A stretch of DNA of 34,892 bases from an uncultured Oscillibacter sp. (GTDB lineage: Bacteria > Bacillota > Clostridia > Oscillospirales > Oscillospiraceae). Position numbers and translations under genes: made by a program. How positions within the stretch are numbered: the stretch's first letter is position 1; every line of letters starts with the position of its first letter. The notes beneath the pieces were generated by a model. The model was not told the DNA's origin and searched no databases. It was given only the letters and a program-made list of their open reading frames with translations. Where the stretch lies: positions 1 through 34,892 of the forward strand of contig NZ_URDP01000021.1 of the NCBI RefSeq assembly GCF_900546705.1, given 5' to 3'. Shown here one piece after another: positions 1-8,016 of this stretch.

Positions 1-110
1 AGATTCTGCCCCGCAGAACCACCGGCACCTGCGCCATGCATCAGCGTCAGCTGACCGAGGCCATCAAGCGTGCCCGTCAGATCGCTCTGCTGCCCTACGT
101 CACCGACTAA
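1..110 (+). CDS. rpsR: 30S ribosomal protein S18, C-terminal end (partial)
   Basis: Only the last 35 codons are present, read from base 3 to the TAA at 108-110. The peptide runs ILPRRTTGTCAMHQRQL and ends ALLPYVTD, which is the strongly conserved C-terminus of S18: a TG-x-C segment, then a basic helix (EAIKRARQIALLPY) that contacts 16S rRNA in the platform of the small subunit. In Firmicutes rpsR usually ends an rpsF-ssb-rpsR operon, and a strong terminator follows immediately here, which fits. The start and the upstream genes lie outside the window. Confidence 0.95.
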   Translation, partial: ILPRRTTGTCAMHQRQLTEAIKRARQIALLPYVTD

Positions 111-130
111 GGCACAGCAAAAAAAAGAGA

Positions 131-165
131 AAACCGGCCTGTCCACTGGACAGGCCGGTTTTTTG
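131..165. terminator. Bidirectional terminator between rpsR and the DUF815 gene
   Basis: A perfect 13-bp stem (132-144 with 148-160, 3-base loop) is followed by a T run on the plus strand. On the minus strand the same stem is followed by TTTTCTCTTTTTTTT. It can therefore end both rpsR and the convergent DUF815 gene. Confidence 0.9.
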
Positions 166-185
166 CTGCTTTGGGGACGCGGATT

Positions 186-1379
186 TCACATGGTCACGCC
201 GGACTGATAGAGCTGGAGGAACTGCTTGGCCACCCGGGGGCTGCGTCCTCCGGCGCGCAGGGCGAAGGCCTCTGCCTGGGTCACCAGGGTGTCCTCCGGC
301 GCTTTAATGCCGTAGCGGTCCGCCAGCGCCAGAACGATGTCCCGGAACCGCTGCTTTTCCGGCCGCAGGAACGTGACCGTCAGCCCGAACCGGGCGGACA
401 GGCTCATGAGCTCCTGCCGGGTGTCGGCCGCGTGGAGCTCGTCCCCGTCCCGGTCGGTAAAGGTTTCCTTGACCAGATGGCGGCGGTTGGAGGTGGCGTA
501 GACTGCGATATTGCGGGGGTTACCGCACACGCTCCCCTCCAAAATGGCCTTCAGGGCGGCGAAGTTGTCGTCGTTGGCGGTGAAGGACAGATCATCGATG
601 AACAGGATGAATTTCAGGGGGTTGCGGGCCAGGGAGTCCATAAGCTCCGGAATCTGGTGAAGCTGATTTTTCTTGACTTCCACCAGCCGCAATCCCTCCG
701 GGGCAAAGGCGTTGGCGATGGCCTTGACGGTGCTGGATTTGCCGGTGCCTGCGTCGCCGTAGAGCAGCACGTTGGCCGCCGGGCCGCCGGACAGCAGCGC
801 CCGGGTGTTGGCCAGGACTTTTTCCCGCTCCCGCTCATAGCCGGGCAGCTCCGCCAGGGTCTGGCTGTCCGGATAGCGTACGGGCACCAGGGCTCCGCCC
901 GAGACGGAAAAGACGTGGTACTTGGCAAACATGCCGTAGCCCCGGCGGCCGGCCTCCGCCACCCGCTTTTCATAGGCGGCGGCAAAGTCCGCAGGGGCGG
1001 TGTCCCAGGGCGGCAGAAAGCGCCCGGCCTCCCCTGCCGCGCCTGCCTCCTGCAGCAGCTGGGGCAGCGTCACCTGGCTCAGCTGGGAGAAAAAGTCCAA
1101 TTCCCCCGTTAGACACGGGGCCAGCGGCGTTCCGTCCGGCAGAGGCATGCGGCGGCGGATGCAAAGGTTCTCATCCTCCAGTACCGCCTCCAGCAGGTAC
1201 TCCGTCCAATTGCAGGTGCGGGCCAACAGGGCGGATTCAAATTCGGCCAGGGCGTCCACGGCGTCCCCTGCCTCCAGCGCCCTGAGCGCGGTGCGGAATT
1301 TTTCCAGAACCGGGTCCTGAAGAATTCCGCGGAAAACCACCAGACCGCTCAGTCGGGCGGATAGTTCCCGGATATTCAT
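186..1379 (-). CDS. DUF815-family AAA ATPase (ATP-binding protein)
   Basis: A 397-residue protein beginning MNIRELSARLSGL. The start at 1379 is chosen because GGAAGGAG lies 8 bases upstream; an in-frame ATG at 1415 lacks such a site. The C-terminal half is a P-loop ATPase, with Walker A GDAGTGKSS near residue 210, Walker B FILFIDDLSF near residue 255 and a sensor-like ATSNRRHL near residue 290. The N-terminal roughly 190 residues carry no motif I recognise. DUF815 proteins are widespread in Firmicutes and Proteobacteria; their substrate is unknown to me. The gene is monocistronic and convergent with rpsR. A promoter is visible upstream (1439-1467). Family assignment is confident; function is not known. 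Confidence 0.85.
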   Translation of the reverse strand: MNIRELSARLSGLVVFRGILQDPVLEKFRTALRALEAGDAVDALAEFESALLARTCNWTEYLLEAVLEDENLCIRRRMPLPDGTPLAPCLTGELDFFSQLSQVTLPQLLQEAGAAGEAGRFLPPWDTAPADFAAAYEKRVAEAGRRGYGMFAKYHVFSVSGGALVPVRYPDSQTLAELPGYEREREKVLANTRALLSGGPAANVLLYGDAGTGKSSTVKAIANAFAPEGLRLVEVKKNQLHQIPELMDSLARNPLKFILFIDDLSFTANDDNFAALKAILEGSVCGNPRNIAVYATSNRRHLVKETFTDRDGDELHAADTRQELMSLSARFGLTVTFLRPEKQRFRDIVLALADRYGIKAPEDTLVTQAEAFALRAGGRSPRVAKQFLQLYQSGVTM

Positions 1380-1438
1380 ACATGGTGCTCCTTCCATTTG
1401 TGGCTGTGCCGGCATTGCGGCGGGAAAAGATGCATTTT

Positions 1439-1467
1439 ACTATACACGCTTTTTTCTCTGTCCGCAA
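1439..1467 (-). promoter_or_regulatory. Sigma-A promoter of the DUF815 gene
   Basis: On the minus strand, TTGCGG (1462-1467) and TATAGT (1439-1444) are separated by 17 bases. It is divergent from the ilv promoter about 30 bp away. Confidence 0.6.
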
Positions 1468-1492
1468 GACACGGATAAATGAAAATTCCCTG

Positions 1493-1521
1493 TTGACAAT
1501 CCCGGAAAACGGGAGTATAGT
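1493..1521 (+). promoter_or_regulatory. Sigma-A promoter of the ilvBNCD operon
   Basis: TTGACA (1493-1498) and TATAGT (1516-1521) have an ideal 17-base spacer. The spacer carries an inverted repeat, TCCCG-GAAAA-CGGGA (1500-1514), which could be chance or an operator. The predicted transcript start, near 1528, lies just ahead of the T-box leader. Confidence 0.85.
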
Positions 1522-1539
1522 AAGCCTACAACATTTTTC

Positions 1540-1802
1540 CATCAAATGCGTTGACGAGAACAAGTAGCATTTCCCTTCCGCTTTCAGAGAGCTGTCGTCT
1601 GGTGCGAGACAGTAAGTATCGGGAACTGTGAAATCATCTCCGAGCAGTCCGCTGAAGCACAAGTAGGTCGGACCGGGTGTACCCGTTATCGTACAGGGGG
1701 TTGTTGGACTCCCGTGAGTGGGCGCGATTTCGCGTCAAGAAGAGTGGTACCGCAGAGAGCTTTTAAAGCCTTTGTCTCTTACAAGAGACAAAGGCTTTTT
1801 TA
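1540..1802 (+). promoter_or_regulatory. T-box riboswitch, isoleucine (AUC) specifier, for ilvBNCD
   Basis: This leader senses uncharged tRNA and controls transcription termination. The canonical T-box AGAGTGGTACCGC is at 1741-1753. In stem I, GACGAGA (1552-1558) pairs with TCTC...GTC on the 3' side, leaving the loop GAA-ATC-A. The codon ATC at 1633-1635 is then the specifier (Ile). The bulge TGGT fits a tRNA with A73, as tRNA-Ile has. A perfect 15-bp terminator stem (1765-1779 with 1784-1798) followed by a T run completes the switch. An Ile sensor suits the genes it precedes. The 450-base gap before ilvB is filled by this element and the two divergent promoters. Confidence 0.93.
1765..1802 (+). 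terminator. T-box-controlled terminator ahead of ilvB
   Basis: A 15-bp perfect stem with the loop TACA (1780-1783) is followed by seven T residues. It competes with the antiterminator formed from the T-box sequence just upstream. Confidence 0.9.
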
Positions 1803-1831
1803 TTTTCCCCAATGAACGGAGGCTGAGGCAA

Positions 1832-3496
1832 ATGGAACTGACAGGGGCGCAGATCTTTGTGGAGACGCTGGCGGAGCAGGGCGTGGAGCTGCTGTTCGGC
1901 TACCCCGGCGGCACGGTGCTGAATCTGTACGATGCGCTGTATCAGAACGCCGACCGAATCCAATGCGTGCTGACGGCGGACGAGTGCGGCGCGGCCCACG
2001 CGGCCGACGGCTATGCCCGCTCCAGCGGACGCACCGGGGTGGTGCTGGCCACCAGCGGTCCCGGCGCCACCAACCTGGTGACGGGACTGGCCACCGCCTA
2101 TATGGACTCCATCCCCCTGGTGGCCTTCACCGGCAACGTCTCCACCCAGGTGCTGGGCCTGGACGGGTTCCAGGAGGCCTACATTGAGGGAATCGCCATG
2201 CCGGTGACCAAGCACTCGGTCACCGTGCGGCGGGTGGAGGATCTGGCGGACACCATCCGGGCCGCCTTTCGCATCGCCCAGAGCGGCCGCAAGGGCCCGG
2301 TGCTGGTAGACATCCCCAAGGATCTGACCACCCAGTGCTGTCAGTTCCTTCCCGGCTCCCCTGCCGTGCCGGAAATGGCTCCGGCGCCGGATGCGGCGGC
2401 GGTGGACCGGGCGGCAGAGCTGCTCAACAAGGCCGAGCGGCCGCTGGTGTACTTCGGCGGCGGCGTGATCTCCGCCGGGGCGTCACCGCTGCTGCGGCAG
2501 CTGGTGGAAAAGGCCGGCATCCCCGCCGTCCACACCCTCATGGCTGCCGGGGCTCTGCGGTGGGATGACCCCATGAACCTTGGCATGCTGGGCATGCACG
2601 GACGGTACAGCGCCAACCGGGCGGTGGAGGAGGCGGACGTGCTCCTCTGCGTGGGGGCCCGGTTTTCCGACCGGGTAGCCCTCCGGCCGGAGGGGTTTGC
2701 CCGACGGGCCAAGGTGATCCAGATCGACATCGACGAAAGTGAGATCGGCAAAAACGTCCCGGCGGACCTGTCCGTGACGGGAGACGCTGCGGCGGTGCTG
2801 GAGGCCCTGATCCCCCGGCTCCGCCCCGCGGACCGAACGGTCTGGCTGTCGGATATCCGCTCCTGGCAGGAGCGGGATTACCGGCCCCGGGAGGACGGGG
2901 CGCATTTGCAGCCCCATCAGATTCTGCGGGATATCTGCTCCCTGGCAGGACCGGAAACCACCTACGTAACGGACGTGGGCCAGCACCAGATGTGGTCGGC
3001 TCAGTACCTGCGCCACACGGCCCCCCGGCAGTTTCTCACCAGCGGCGGCCTTGGCACCATGGGCTTCGGCTACGGCGCTGCCATCGGGGCCCAGCTGGCT
3101 CTGGGGCGGCAGCGGCGGGTGGTGATGCTCACCGGCGACGGCAGCTTCCACATGAACCTCAACGAGGCCTGCACCGCCGTCAGCTACGGATTGCCCATCA
3201 TCACCGTGATTTTCAACAATCAGGTGCTGGGTATGGTCCGCCAGTGGCAGACGCTGTTTTACGAACACCGCTACGCCGCCACCGATCCCTGCCGGGTGAC
3301 GGACTTTGCGAAAGTGGCAGAGGGGTTCGGCCTCAAGGGCTGGCGGTGCGAGACACCGCAGCAGTTCCGGGAGGCGTTCCAGAAGGCATTGAAAGAGAGC
3401 GGCCCCGTGTGGATTGACTGCGCCATCGGAAAAGACGAGGTGGTGCTGCCCATGATCCCCGGCGGAGGCGGCCTGGAAGATATCATCATGGAGTGA
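1832..3496 (+). CDS. ilvB: Acetolactate synthase, large (catalytic) subunit
   Basis: ThDP- and FAD-dependent condensation of two pyruvates to acetolactate, or of pyruvate and 2-ketobutyrate to acetohydroxybutyrate: the first shared step of valine, leucine and isoleucine synthesis. The start at 1832 (MELTGAQIFVETL) follows GGAGG at a good distance; the same frame is open back to 1718, but that lies inside the T-box. The length is 554 residues, normal for the family. The N-terminal pyrimidine-binding domain shows FGYPGG and the catalytic glutamate in TADECGAAHAADGYAR. The central FAD domain is followed by the ThDP/Mg2+ motif GDGSFHMNLNE...IFNN near residue 435. First gene of ilvBNCD, 13 bases before ilvN. 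Confidence 0.96.
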   Translation: MELTGAQIFVETLAEQGVELLFGYPGGTVLNLYDALYQNADRIQCVLTADECGAAHAADGYARSSGRTGVVLATSGPGATNLVTGLATAYMDSIPLVAFTGNVSTQVLGLDGFQEAYIEGIAMPVTKHSVTVRRVEDLADTIRAAFRIAQSGRKGPVLVDIPKDLTTQCCQFLPGSPAVPEMAPAPDAAAVDRAAELLNKAERPLVYFGGGVISAGASPLLRQLVEKAGIPAVHTLMAAGALRWDDPMNLGMLGMHGRYSANRAVEEADVLLCVGARFSDRVALRPEGFARRAKVIQIDIDESEIGKNVPADLSVTGDAAAVLEALIPRLRPADRTVWLSDIRSWQERDYRPREDGAHLQPHQILRDICSLAGPETTYVTDVGQHQMWSAQYLRHTAPRQFLTSGGLGTMGFGYGAAIGAQLALGRQRRVVMLTGDGSFHMNLNEACTAVSYGLPIITVIFNNQVLGMVRQWQTLFYEHRYAATDPCRVTDFAKVAEGFGLKGWRCETPQQFREAFQKALKESGPVWIDCAIGKDEVVLPMIPGGGGLEDIIME

Positions 3497-3509
3497 AAGG
3501 GGTACGGTT

Positions 3510-3989
3510 ATGAAAGAGTCAAACGTTGTTACCATGCTGACGGAGAATCCCAACGGGGTTCTGGGTCGGATTATTACCCTTTTCTGCCGCCACGGGGTGG
3601 CCATTGACAGCCTGAGCGTCTCCGCCACAGCGGAGCAGGGGGTCAGCCGTATTACCGTGACCACCGGCTGTGCCCGTCCGCTGACCCAACTGGCCCTTCA
3701 GGCCCGGCGGCTGGTGGATATCCGCCAGGTGACGCTGCTGGAGGGCGGCGCCCGGCGGGAACTGCTGGAGGCCAAGCTCCTGCGTGCCGACAGCAGCCTG
3801 AACGCCCTGGCCCGGCGGTACGGGGCCGCTGTGCTGCTGGCTGACGACGGATGCCCGGTGCTGGAATGTGCCGGTACACCGGCCCGGCTGGACGAGCTGC
3901 TGGCAGAGCTCTCCCCCTACTGTGTGGCGGAGCTGAGCCGCACAGTGGTGGCTGCGCCCACGCTGCGTCCCGCAGCCGCCTGGGGCTGA
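3510..3989 (+). CDS. ilvN: Acetolactate synthase, small (regulatory) subunit
   Basis: A 159-residue partner of IlvB that normally confers valine feedback inhibition. An ACT domain fills residues 1-80, with the family motif LTENPNGVLGRI and IDSLSVSAT. Residues 80-155 match the IlvN C-terminal domain in position (REL-LEAKLLRA) but are divergent. The ATG follows the ilvB stop by 13 bases, with a weak purine-rich site (AAAGGGG), so translational coupling is likely. The tail VVAAPTLRPAAAWG has no recognisable motif. The call rests on the ACT domain plus the position between ilvB and ilvC. Confidence 0.93.
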   Translation: MKESNVVTMLTENPNGVLGRIITLFCRHGVAIDSLSVSATAEQGVSRITVTTGCARPLTQLALQARRLVDIRQVTLLEGGARRELLEAKLLRADSSLNALARRYGAAVLLADDGCPVLECAGTPARLDELLAELSPYCVAELSRTVVAAPTLRPAAAWG

Positions 3990-4052
3990 GAAATATTCTG
4001 ATTTTTCGAATCTTTAAACAAATAGACAAAAAGACAAAGGAGAAATGAAGCC

Positions 4053-5072
4053 ATGTCCATCAAGAAGTATTACGACAGCGACTGCAACCTGGGAGTTCTG
4101 GACGGCAGAACCGTAGCCGTCATCGGCTTTGGCAGCCAGGGCCACGCCCACTCCGAGAACCTGGCCGAAAGCGGCGTCAACGTGGTGGTGGGTCTGCGCA
4201 AGGGCTCCGGACACTGGGACAAGGCCGCCAAGTTTGCCGCCGATCACCCCAACTTCCGCGTCATGGAGGTGGAGGAGGCGGCTGCGGCCGGCGATATCGT
4301 CATGATGCTGGTGCCCGATGAGCTGGCTGCGGACATCTATAACCAGCAGATTGCCCCCTACATGACCGAGGGCAAGACCCTGGCATTCGCCCATGGCTTC
4401 AATATCCACTTCAAGACCATCGTGCCCCCCAAGAATGTGGATGTCATCATGATCGCCCCCAAGGGCCCGGGCCATACGGTGCGCAGCCTGTATCAGGACG
4501 GACGTGGCGTGCCCAGCCTCATCTGCGTGGAGCAGGACTACTCCGGCCGGGCCAAGGACACGGCCCTGGCATACGCCTGCGGCATCGGCGCGGGCCGGGC
4601 GGGTATCCTGGAGACCACCTTCAAGGAGGAGACGGAGACCGACCTCTTCGGCGAGCAGGCAGTGCTGTGCGGCGGCGTGTGCGAGCTGATCCATGCGGGC
4701 TTTGAGACGCTGGTGGAGGCGGGCTACGCCCCGGAGATGGCCTACTTCGAGACCTGCCACGAGATGAAGCTCATCATCGACCTCATCAACGAGGGCGGCT
4801 TTGCCAAGATGCGCTACTCCATTTCCAACACCGCCGAATACGGCGACTACCGCACCGGCAAGCGCCTCATCACCGACGAGACCCGCAAGGAGATGCGCAA
4901 GATCCTCGGCGAGATCCAGGACGGCACCTTCGCCTCCGAGTTCCTTACGGAGATGAACCCCAACGGCGGCCGCCGTACCCACTTCCTGGCCCAGCGCCGC
5001 ATGGCGGCGGAGCACCCCATCGAGAAGGTGGGCGCCCAGCTGCGGGCCATGATGAGCTGGCTGAAAAAGTAA
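4053..5072 (+). CDS. ilvC: Ketol-acid reductoisomerase (NADP+), class I
   Basis: Isomerises and reduces acetolactate or acetohydroxybutyrate to the dihydroxy acid, using Mg2+ and NADPH. The 339 residues are the length of the short class I form. The Rossmann domain has the glycine motif GFGSQGHAH near residue 27, then GLRKGSGHW, whose Arg and Ser usually bind the NADPH phosphate. The C-terminal knotted domain carries the Mg2+ ligands in DLFGEQAVLCGG and in ETCHEMKLIIDLINEGG. AAGGAG lies upstream of the ATG. The gene is 63 bases after ilvN and 13 before ilvD; the fourth of these genes follows without a terminator between. Confidence 0.97.
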   Translation: MSIKKYYDSDCNLGVLDGRTVAVIGFGSQGHAHSENLAESGVNVVVGLRKGSGHWDKAAKFAADHPNFRVMEVEEAAAAGDIVMMLVPDELAADIYNQQIAPYMTEGKTLAFAHGFNIHFKTIVPPKNVDVIMIAPKGPGHTVRSLYQDGRGVPSLICVEQDYSGRAKDTALAYACGIGAGRAGILETTFKEETETDLFGEQAVLCGGVCELIHAGFETLVEAGYAPEMAYFETCHEMKLIIDLINEGGFAKMRYSISNTAEYGDYRTGKRLITDETRKEMRKILGEIQDGTFASEFLTEMNPNGGRRTHFLAQRRMAAEHPIEKVGAQLRAMMSWLKK

Positions 5073-5085
5073 GGGAGGCAGGCAC

Positions 5086-6744
5086 ATGCGAAGCGACAAT
5101 GTGAAAAAGGGCAGCGAGCGTGCCCCCAACCGCAGCCTCTTCTACGCCCTGGGCTACACCCCTGAGGAGCTGGAGCGGCCCCTCATCGGCGTGGTGTCGG
5201 CCTACAGCGAGATCGTCCCCGGCCATATGCACCTGGATAAGCTTGCCCAGGCGGTCAAGACCGGCGTGGAAATGGCCGGCGGCACCCCCATCCTCATTCC
5301 CGCCATCGGCGTGTGTGACGGCATCGCCATGGGCCACGTGGGCATGAAGTACTCCCTGGCCAGCCGGGAGCTCATCTGCGACAGCGTGGAGACCATGCTC
5401 ATGGCCCACCAGCTGGACGGACTGGTGCTGGTGCCCAACTGCGACAAGATCGTGCCGGGCATGGTCATGGCTGCTGTGCGGCTGGACGTGCCGGCGGTGA
5501 TGTGCTCCGGCGGCCCCATGCTCTCGGGTACCTACGGTGGCGAGTCCGTGAGCCTTTCCAAGATGTTCGAGGCGGTGGGCGCCTACAAGGCCGGGCTCAT
5601 TTCCGATGCCCAGCTGGAGGACTGCACGGAAAACTGCTGCCCCAGCTGCGGCAGCTGCTCGGGCATGTACACCGCCAACTCCATGAACTGTCTGTGCGAG
5701 GCCATCGGCCTTGCTTTGCCCGGCAATGGCACTATCCCCGCCCCCTACTCCAAGCGGCTCCAGCTGGGCAAGCGCTCCGGCATGGCCATTATGGAGATGG
5801 TGCGCCGGGGCATCACCGCCCGGCAGATCGTCACCCCCCGGTCTATCCGCAATGCGCTGACCTGCGACATGGCTCTGGGCTGCTCCACCAACACGGTGCT
5901 GCATCTGCTGGCCATCGCCTATGAGGCCGGTGTGCCCCTGGACCTGAAGCTCTTTAACGAGGTGTCTGCCGCAACGCCCAACCTGTGCCACCTGGCCCCG
6001 GCGGGCCCCACCCACATGTCCGACCTGTACGCCGCCGGCGGCATTGCCGCCGTGCAGTCGGAGCTTGCCAAGGCAGGGCTTCTGGATCTGGACGTGATGA
6101 CCGTTACCGGCAAGACCCTGGGCGAGAACATCCAAGGGGCGGTCAACCGCAATCCCCAGGTGATCCGCCCGGTGGACCATCCCTTCAGCCCCACCGGCGG
6201 CCTCCAGATCCTCTGGGGCAACCTGGCCCCCGACGGCTGCGTGGTCAAGCGCAGCGCCGTGGCCGAGGAGATGCTGCGCCACACGGGCCCGGCCCGGGTG
6301 TTCGACGGCGAGGAGGACGCCATCGCCGCCATCTACGCCGGCAAGATCGTCCCCGGCGACGTGGTGGTCATCCGCTACGAGGGCCCCAGCGGCGGCCCGG
6401 GCATGCGGGAGATGCTCAACCCCACCTCGGCCCTGGCCGGCATGGGACTGGACAAGACCGTGGCCCTTATTACCGACGGCCGGTTCTCCGGCGCCTCCCG
6501 GGGCGCTTCCATCGGCCATGTGAGTCCCGAGGCGGCGGCAGGCGGCCCCATCTGCCTGGTGCGGGAGGGAGACGCCATCACCATCGATATTCCCGCCGCC
6601 TCCATCACTTTGGAGGTATCGGAGGAGGAGCTCTCCCGCCGCCGGGCGGCGTGGACGGCCCCGGAGCCCAAGGTAAAAACCGGATGGCTCAGCCGCTATG
6701 CCCGCATGGTTTCCAGCGCCGACCTGGGCGCGGTCATGCGCTGA
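5086..6744 (+). CDS. ilvD: Dihydroxy-acid dehydratase
   Basis: Fe-S enzyme that dehydrates the dihydroxy acids to 2-ketoisovalerate and 2-keto-3-methylvalerate. The 552 residues are standard. Cluster and Mg2+ motifs are all present: CDGIAMGHVGM, VPNCDKIVPGM, and CCPSCGSCSGMYTANSMNCL. The C-terminal swivelling domain has FSGASRGASIGHVSPEA. It starts MRSDNVKKG after GGGAGGC, 13 bases downstream of ilvC, and is the last gene of the operon, followed by a strong terminator. Transaminase and leuA/leuB genes are not in the window. A LeuC/LeuD-type dehydratase lies 24 kb away at 30424-32205. Confidence 0.97.
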   Translation: MRSDNVKKGSERAPNRSLFYALGYTPEELERPLIGVVSAYSEIVPGHMHLDKLAQAVKTGVEMAGGTPILIPAIGVCDGIAMGHVGMKYSLASRELICDSVETMLMAHQLDGLVLVPNCDKIVPGMVMAAVRLDVPAVMCSGGPMLSGTYGGESVSLSKMFEAVGAYKAGLISDAQLEDCTENCCPSCGSCSGMYTANSMNCLCEAIGLALPGNGTIPAPYSKRLQLGKRSGMAIMEMVRRGITARQIVTPRSIRNALTCDMALGCSTNTVLHLLAIAYEAGVPLDLKLFNEVSAATPNLCHLAPAGPTHMSDLYAAGGIAAVQSELAKAGLLDLDVMTVTGKTLGENIQGAVNRNPQVIRPVDHPFSPTGGLQILWGNLAPDGCVVKRSAVAEEMLRHTGPARVFDGEEDAIAAIYAGKIVPGDVVVIRYEGPSGGPGMREMLNPTSALAGMGLDKTVALITDGRFSGASRGASIGHVSPEAAAGGPICLVREGDAITIDIPAASITLEVSEEELSRRRAAWTAPEPKVKTGWLSRYARMVSSADLGAVMR

Positions 6745-6750
6745 AACAAA

Positions 6751-6779
6751 AAAGAGACGGGCTTTGCCCGTCTCTTTTT
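6751..6779. terminator. Bidirectional terminator between ilvD and spoIIP
   Basis: A 12-bp perfect stem, AAAGAGACGGGC (6751-6762) with 6766-6777 and a TTT loop, is flanked by an A run upstream and a T run downstream. It serves both convergent genes and overlaps the spoIIP stop codon by two bases. Confidence 0.9.
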
Positions 6780-7935
6780 ATTTGCTCCGGCCCTCCAGAA
6801 GTTCTACCATCCCCTGAGCGAACAGAGTGCCGGCCAGGGCCGCCTCCTCCGGGGAGTTGCCGGCAGCGCCCACCTCCACCAGAAGGGACCCGGTGGTGGC
6901 GTGCTGGTTGTAGCGGGAGTTGCGCAGCAAAATGGGACGCATGAGGGTGGGGTGGTCCATGAGCAGATTGTTCTGCAGCGCCACTGCCAGCTTCAGGTTC
7001 TCCATCCAGTCCGGGTGGCTCAATCCGCTTCCGTCGCTGCCCACCACCAGCGTCATCTGAGCGGAGGTCTGCCCGTCCACGTCGGAGACCACCTTGTACT
7101 GGTTTCCCTGACTGTCCTCGATGGCGTCCCGGTGCACGTCCAGAATAAAGCGGATGGTTGGGTACTGGGCCAGGTAGCTCTCGATGGCCGCCAGGGAGCG
7201 GTCGTAGGCGCCGGAATAGGCCGGATAGTCGTAGAGCGTCCGGTCGTGGAGCACGCTGATGCCCGCCTGGGAGAACACCTCTGCCATGGCGTCCCCCACC
7301 GCTACCACGTTGTAGCGGCTGTCCGTGGTGCGGTGGTCGCCGGACCAGACCACGTCCACATCCCCGGCGGGGGTGTAGGACTCACTGCCGTGGGTGTGGA
7401 GAATGAGGATCTGGGGGCCCTCCCCCGTCAGCTGCGCGTCAAACTGCTCTCCCAGCTCCGTGACGGAGAGGGTGTGGTCCGTGCTGTTGGTGATGTAAGC
7501 CCGGCCGCAGACCGTGTAGCCGCTGGGGTCCGTGGGGACCAGAGTCCGGGCCTCCACCCCGTTGTCCGGGGCATTGGGTGCCTCCAGGGGCGTCTCCTCC
7601 ACGGGAGAGGTGACGATGTCGTCTCCGGCGGGATGATCTTCGGCGGGGGTCTCCCCCTGCCGCTTTTGCCACAGCTCGGCCACGTCGGAGCGGGCGGAGA
7701 GCAGCAGCGGCGACTGGGAAAGGGTCAGCACCGCCGCAGGCGAGAGGGTGTCCGATGTCCACAGATCCCCCAGCTCCCAGCGCACCGCCCCCAGGGGGGA
7801 GGACTGAGCCAGTGCCTGGAGGGCTCCGGCAGCAGTATCGCTGCCGGCGGTGACGGCGGCCAGATACAGCGTGGCGCCGGCCAGGGCCAGCGCTTCCAGA
7901 CGGCCCAGGACGCCCCGCAGGGTATGCTTGTTCAT
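6778..7935 (-). CDS. spoIIP: Stage II sporulation protein P (peptidoglycan amidase/endopeptidase)
   Basis: Peptidoglycan hydrolase of the SpoIIDMP engulfment machine, anchored in the mother-cell membrane. The protein has 385 residues. Residues 10-30 form an N-terminal hydrophobic anchor. A roughly 100-residue low-complexity acidic/proline linker (TPAEDHPAGDD...) leads to the catalytic SpoIIP domain. That domain shows ILHTHGSESYTP near residue 180 (putative zinc and catalytic residues), FILDVHRDA near residue 265 and LLVEVGAAGNS near residue 350. AGGAGGTG precedes the ATG. This is the clearest evidence that the host sporulates. A possible sigma-E promoter lies just upstream, in line with sigma-E control in Bacillus. 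Confidence 0.95.
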   Translation of the reverse strand: MNKHTLRGVLGRLEALALAGATLYLAAVTAGSDTAAGALQALAQSSPLGAVRWELGDLWTSDTLSPAAVLTLSQSPLLLSARSDVAELWQKRQGETPAEDHPAGDDIVTSPVEETPLEAPNAPDNGVEARTLVPTDPSGYTVCGRAYITNSTDHTLSVTELGEQFDAQLTGEGPQILILHTHGSESYTPAGDVDVVWSGDHRTTDSRYNVVAVGDAMAEVFSQAGISVLHDRTLYDYPAYSGAYDRSLAAIESYLAQYPTIRFILDVHRDAIEDSQGNQYKVVSDVDGQTSAQMTLVVGSDGSGLSHPDWMENLKLAVALQNNLLMDHPTLMRPILLRNSRYNQHATTGSLLVEVGAAGNSPEEAALAGTLFAQGMVELLEGRSK

Positions 7936-7954
7936 GGCCTCACCTCCTGGGACA

Positions 7955-7983
7955 ACCTTATGCCGCCGGAGGGAAAAGTATGC
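7955..7983 (-). promoter_or_regulatory. Possible sigma-E-type promoter of spoIIP
   Basis: On the minus strand GCATACTT (7976-7983) fits the sigma-E -35 pattern GNATANNT. CATAAGGT (7955-7962) partly fits the -10 pattern CATACAAT, and the ATA-to-CATA gap is 16 bases. No sigma-A promoter is visible in the short gap. Confidence 0.4.
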
Positions 7984-8015
7984 AAAAAAAGGCTGCCCGC
8001 AGGCAGCCTTTTTTT
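7984..8015 (-). terminator. Terminator of thiW-thiM
   Basis: A perfect 14-bp stem (7984-7997 with 8002-8015, loop CGCA) has an A run on one arm and a T run on the other. It ends the thiW-thiM transcript before spoIIP. Confidence 0.88.
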
Positions 8016-8016
8016 A

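Noticed and set aside
1718..1831. A 38-residue N-terminal extension of IlvB
   Set aside because: The extension is encoded by the T-box and its terminator, whereas ATG 1832 has a good ribosome binding site and gives the normal family length.
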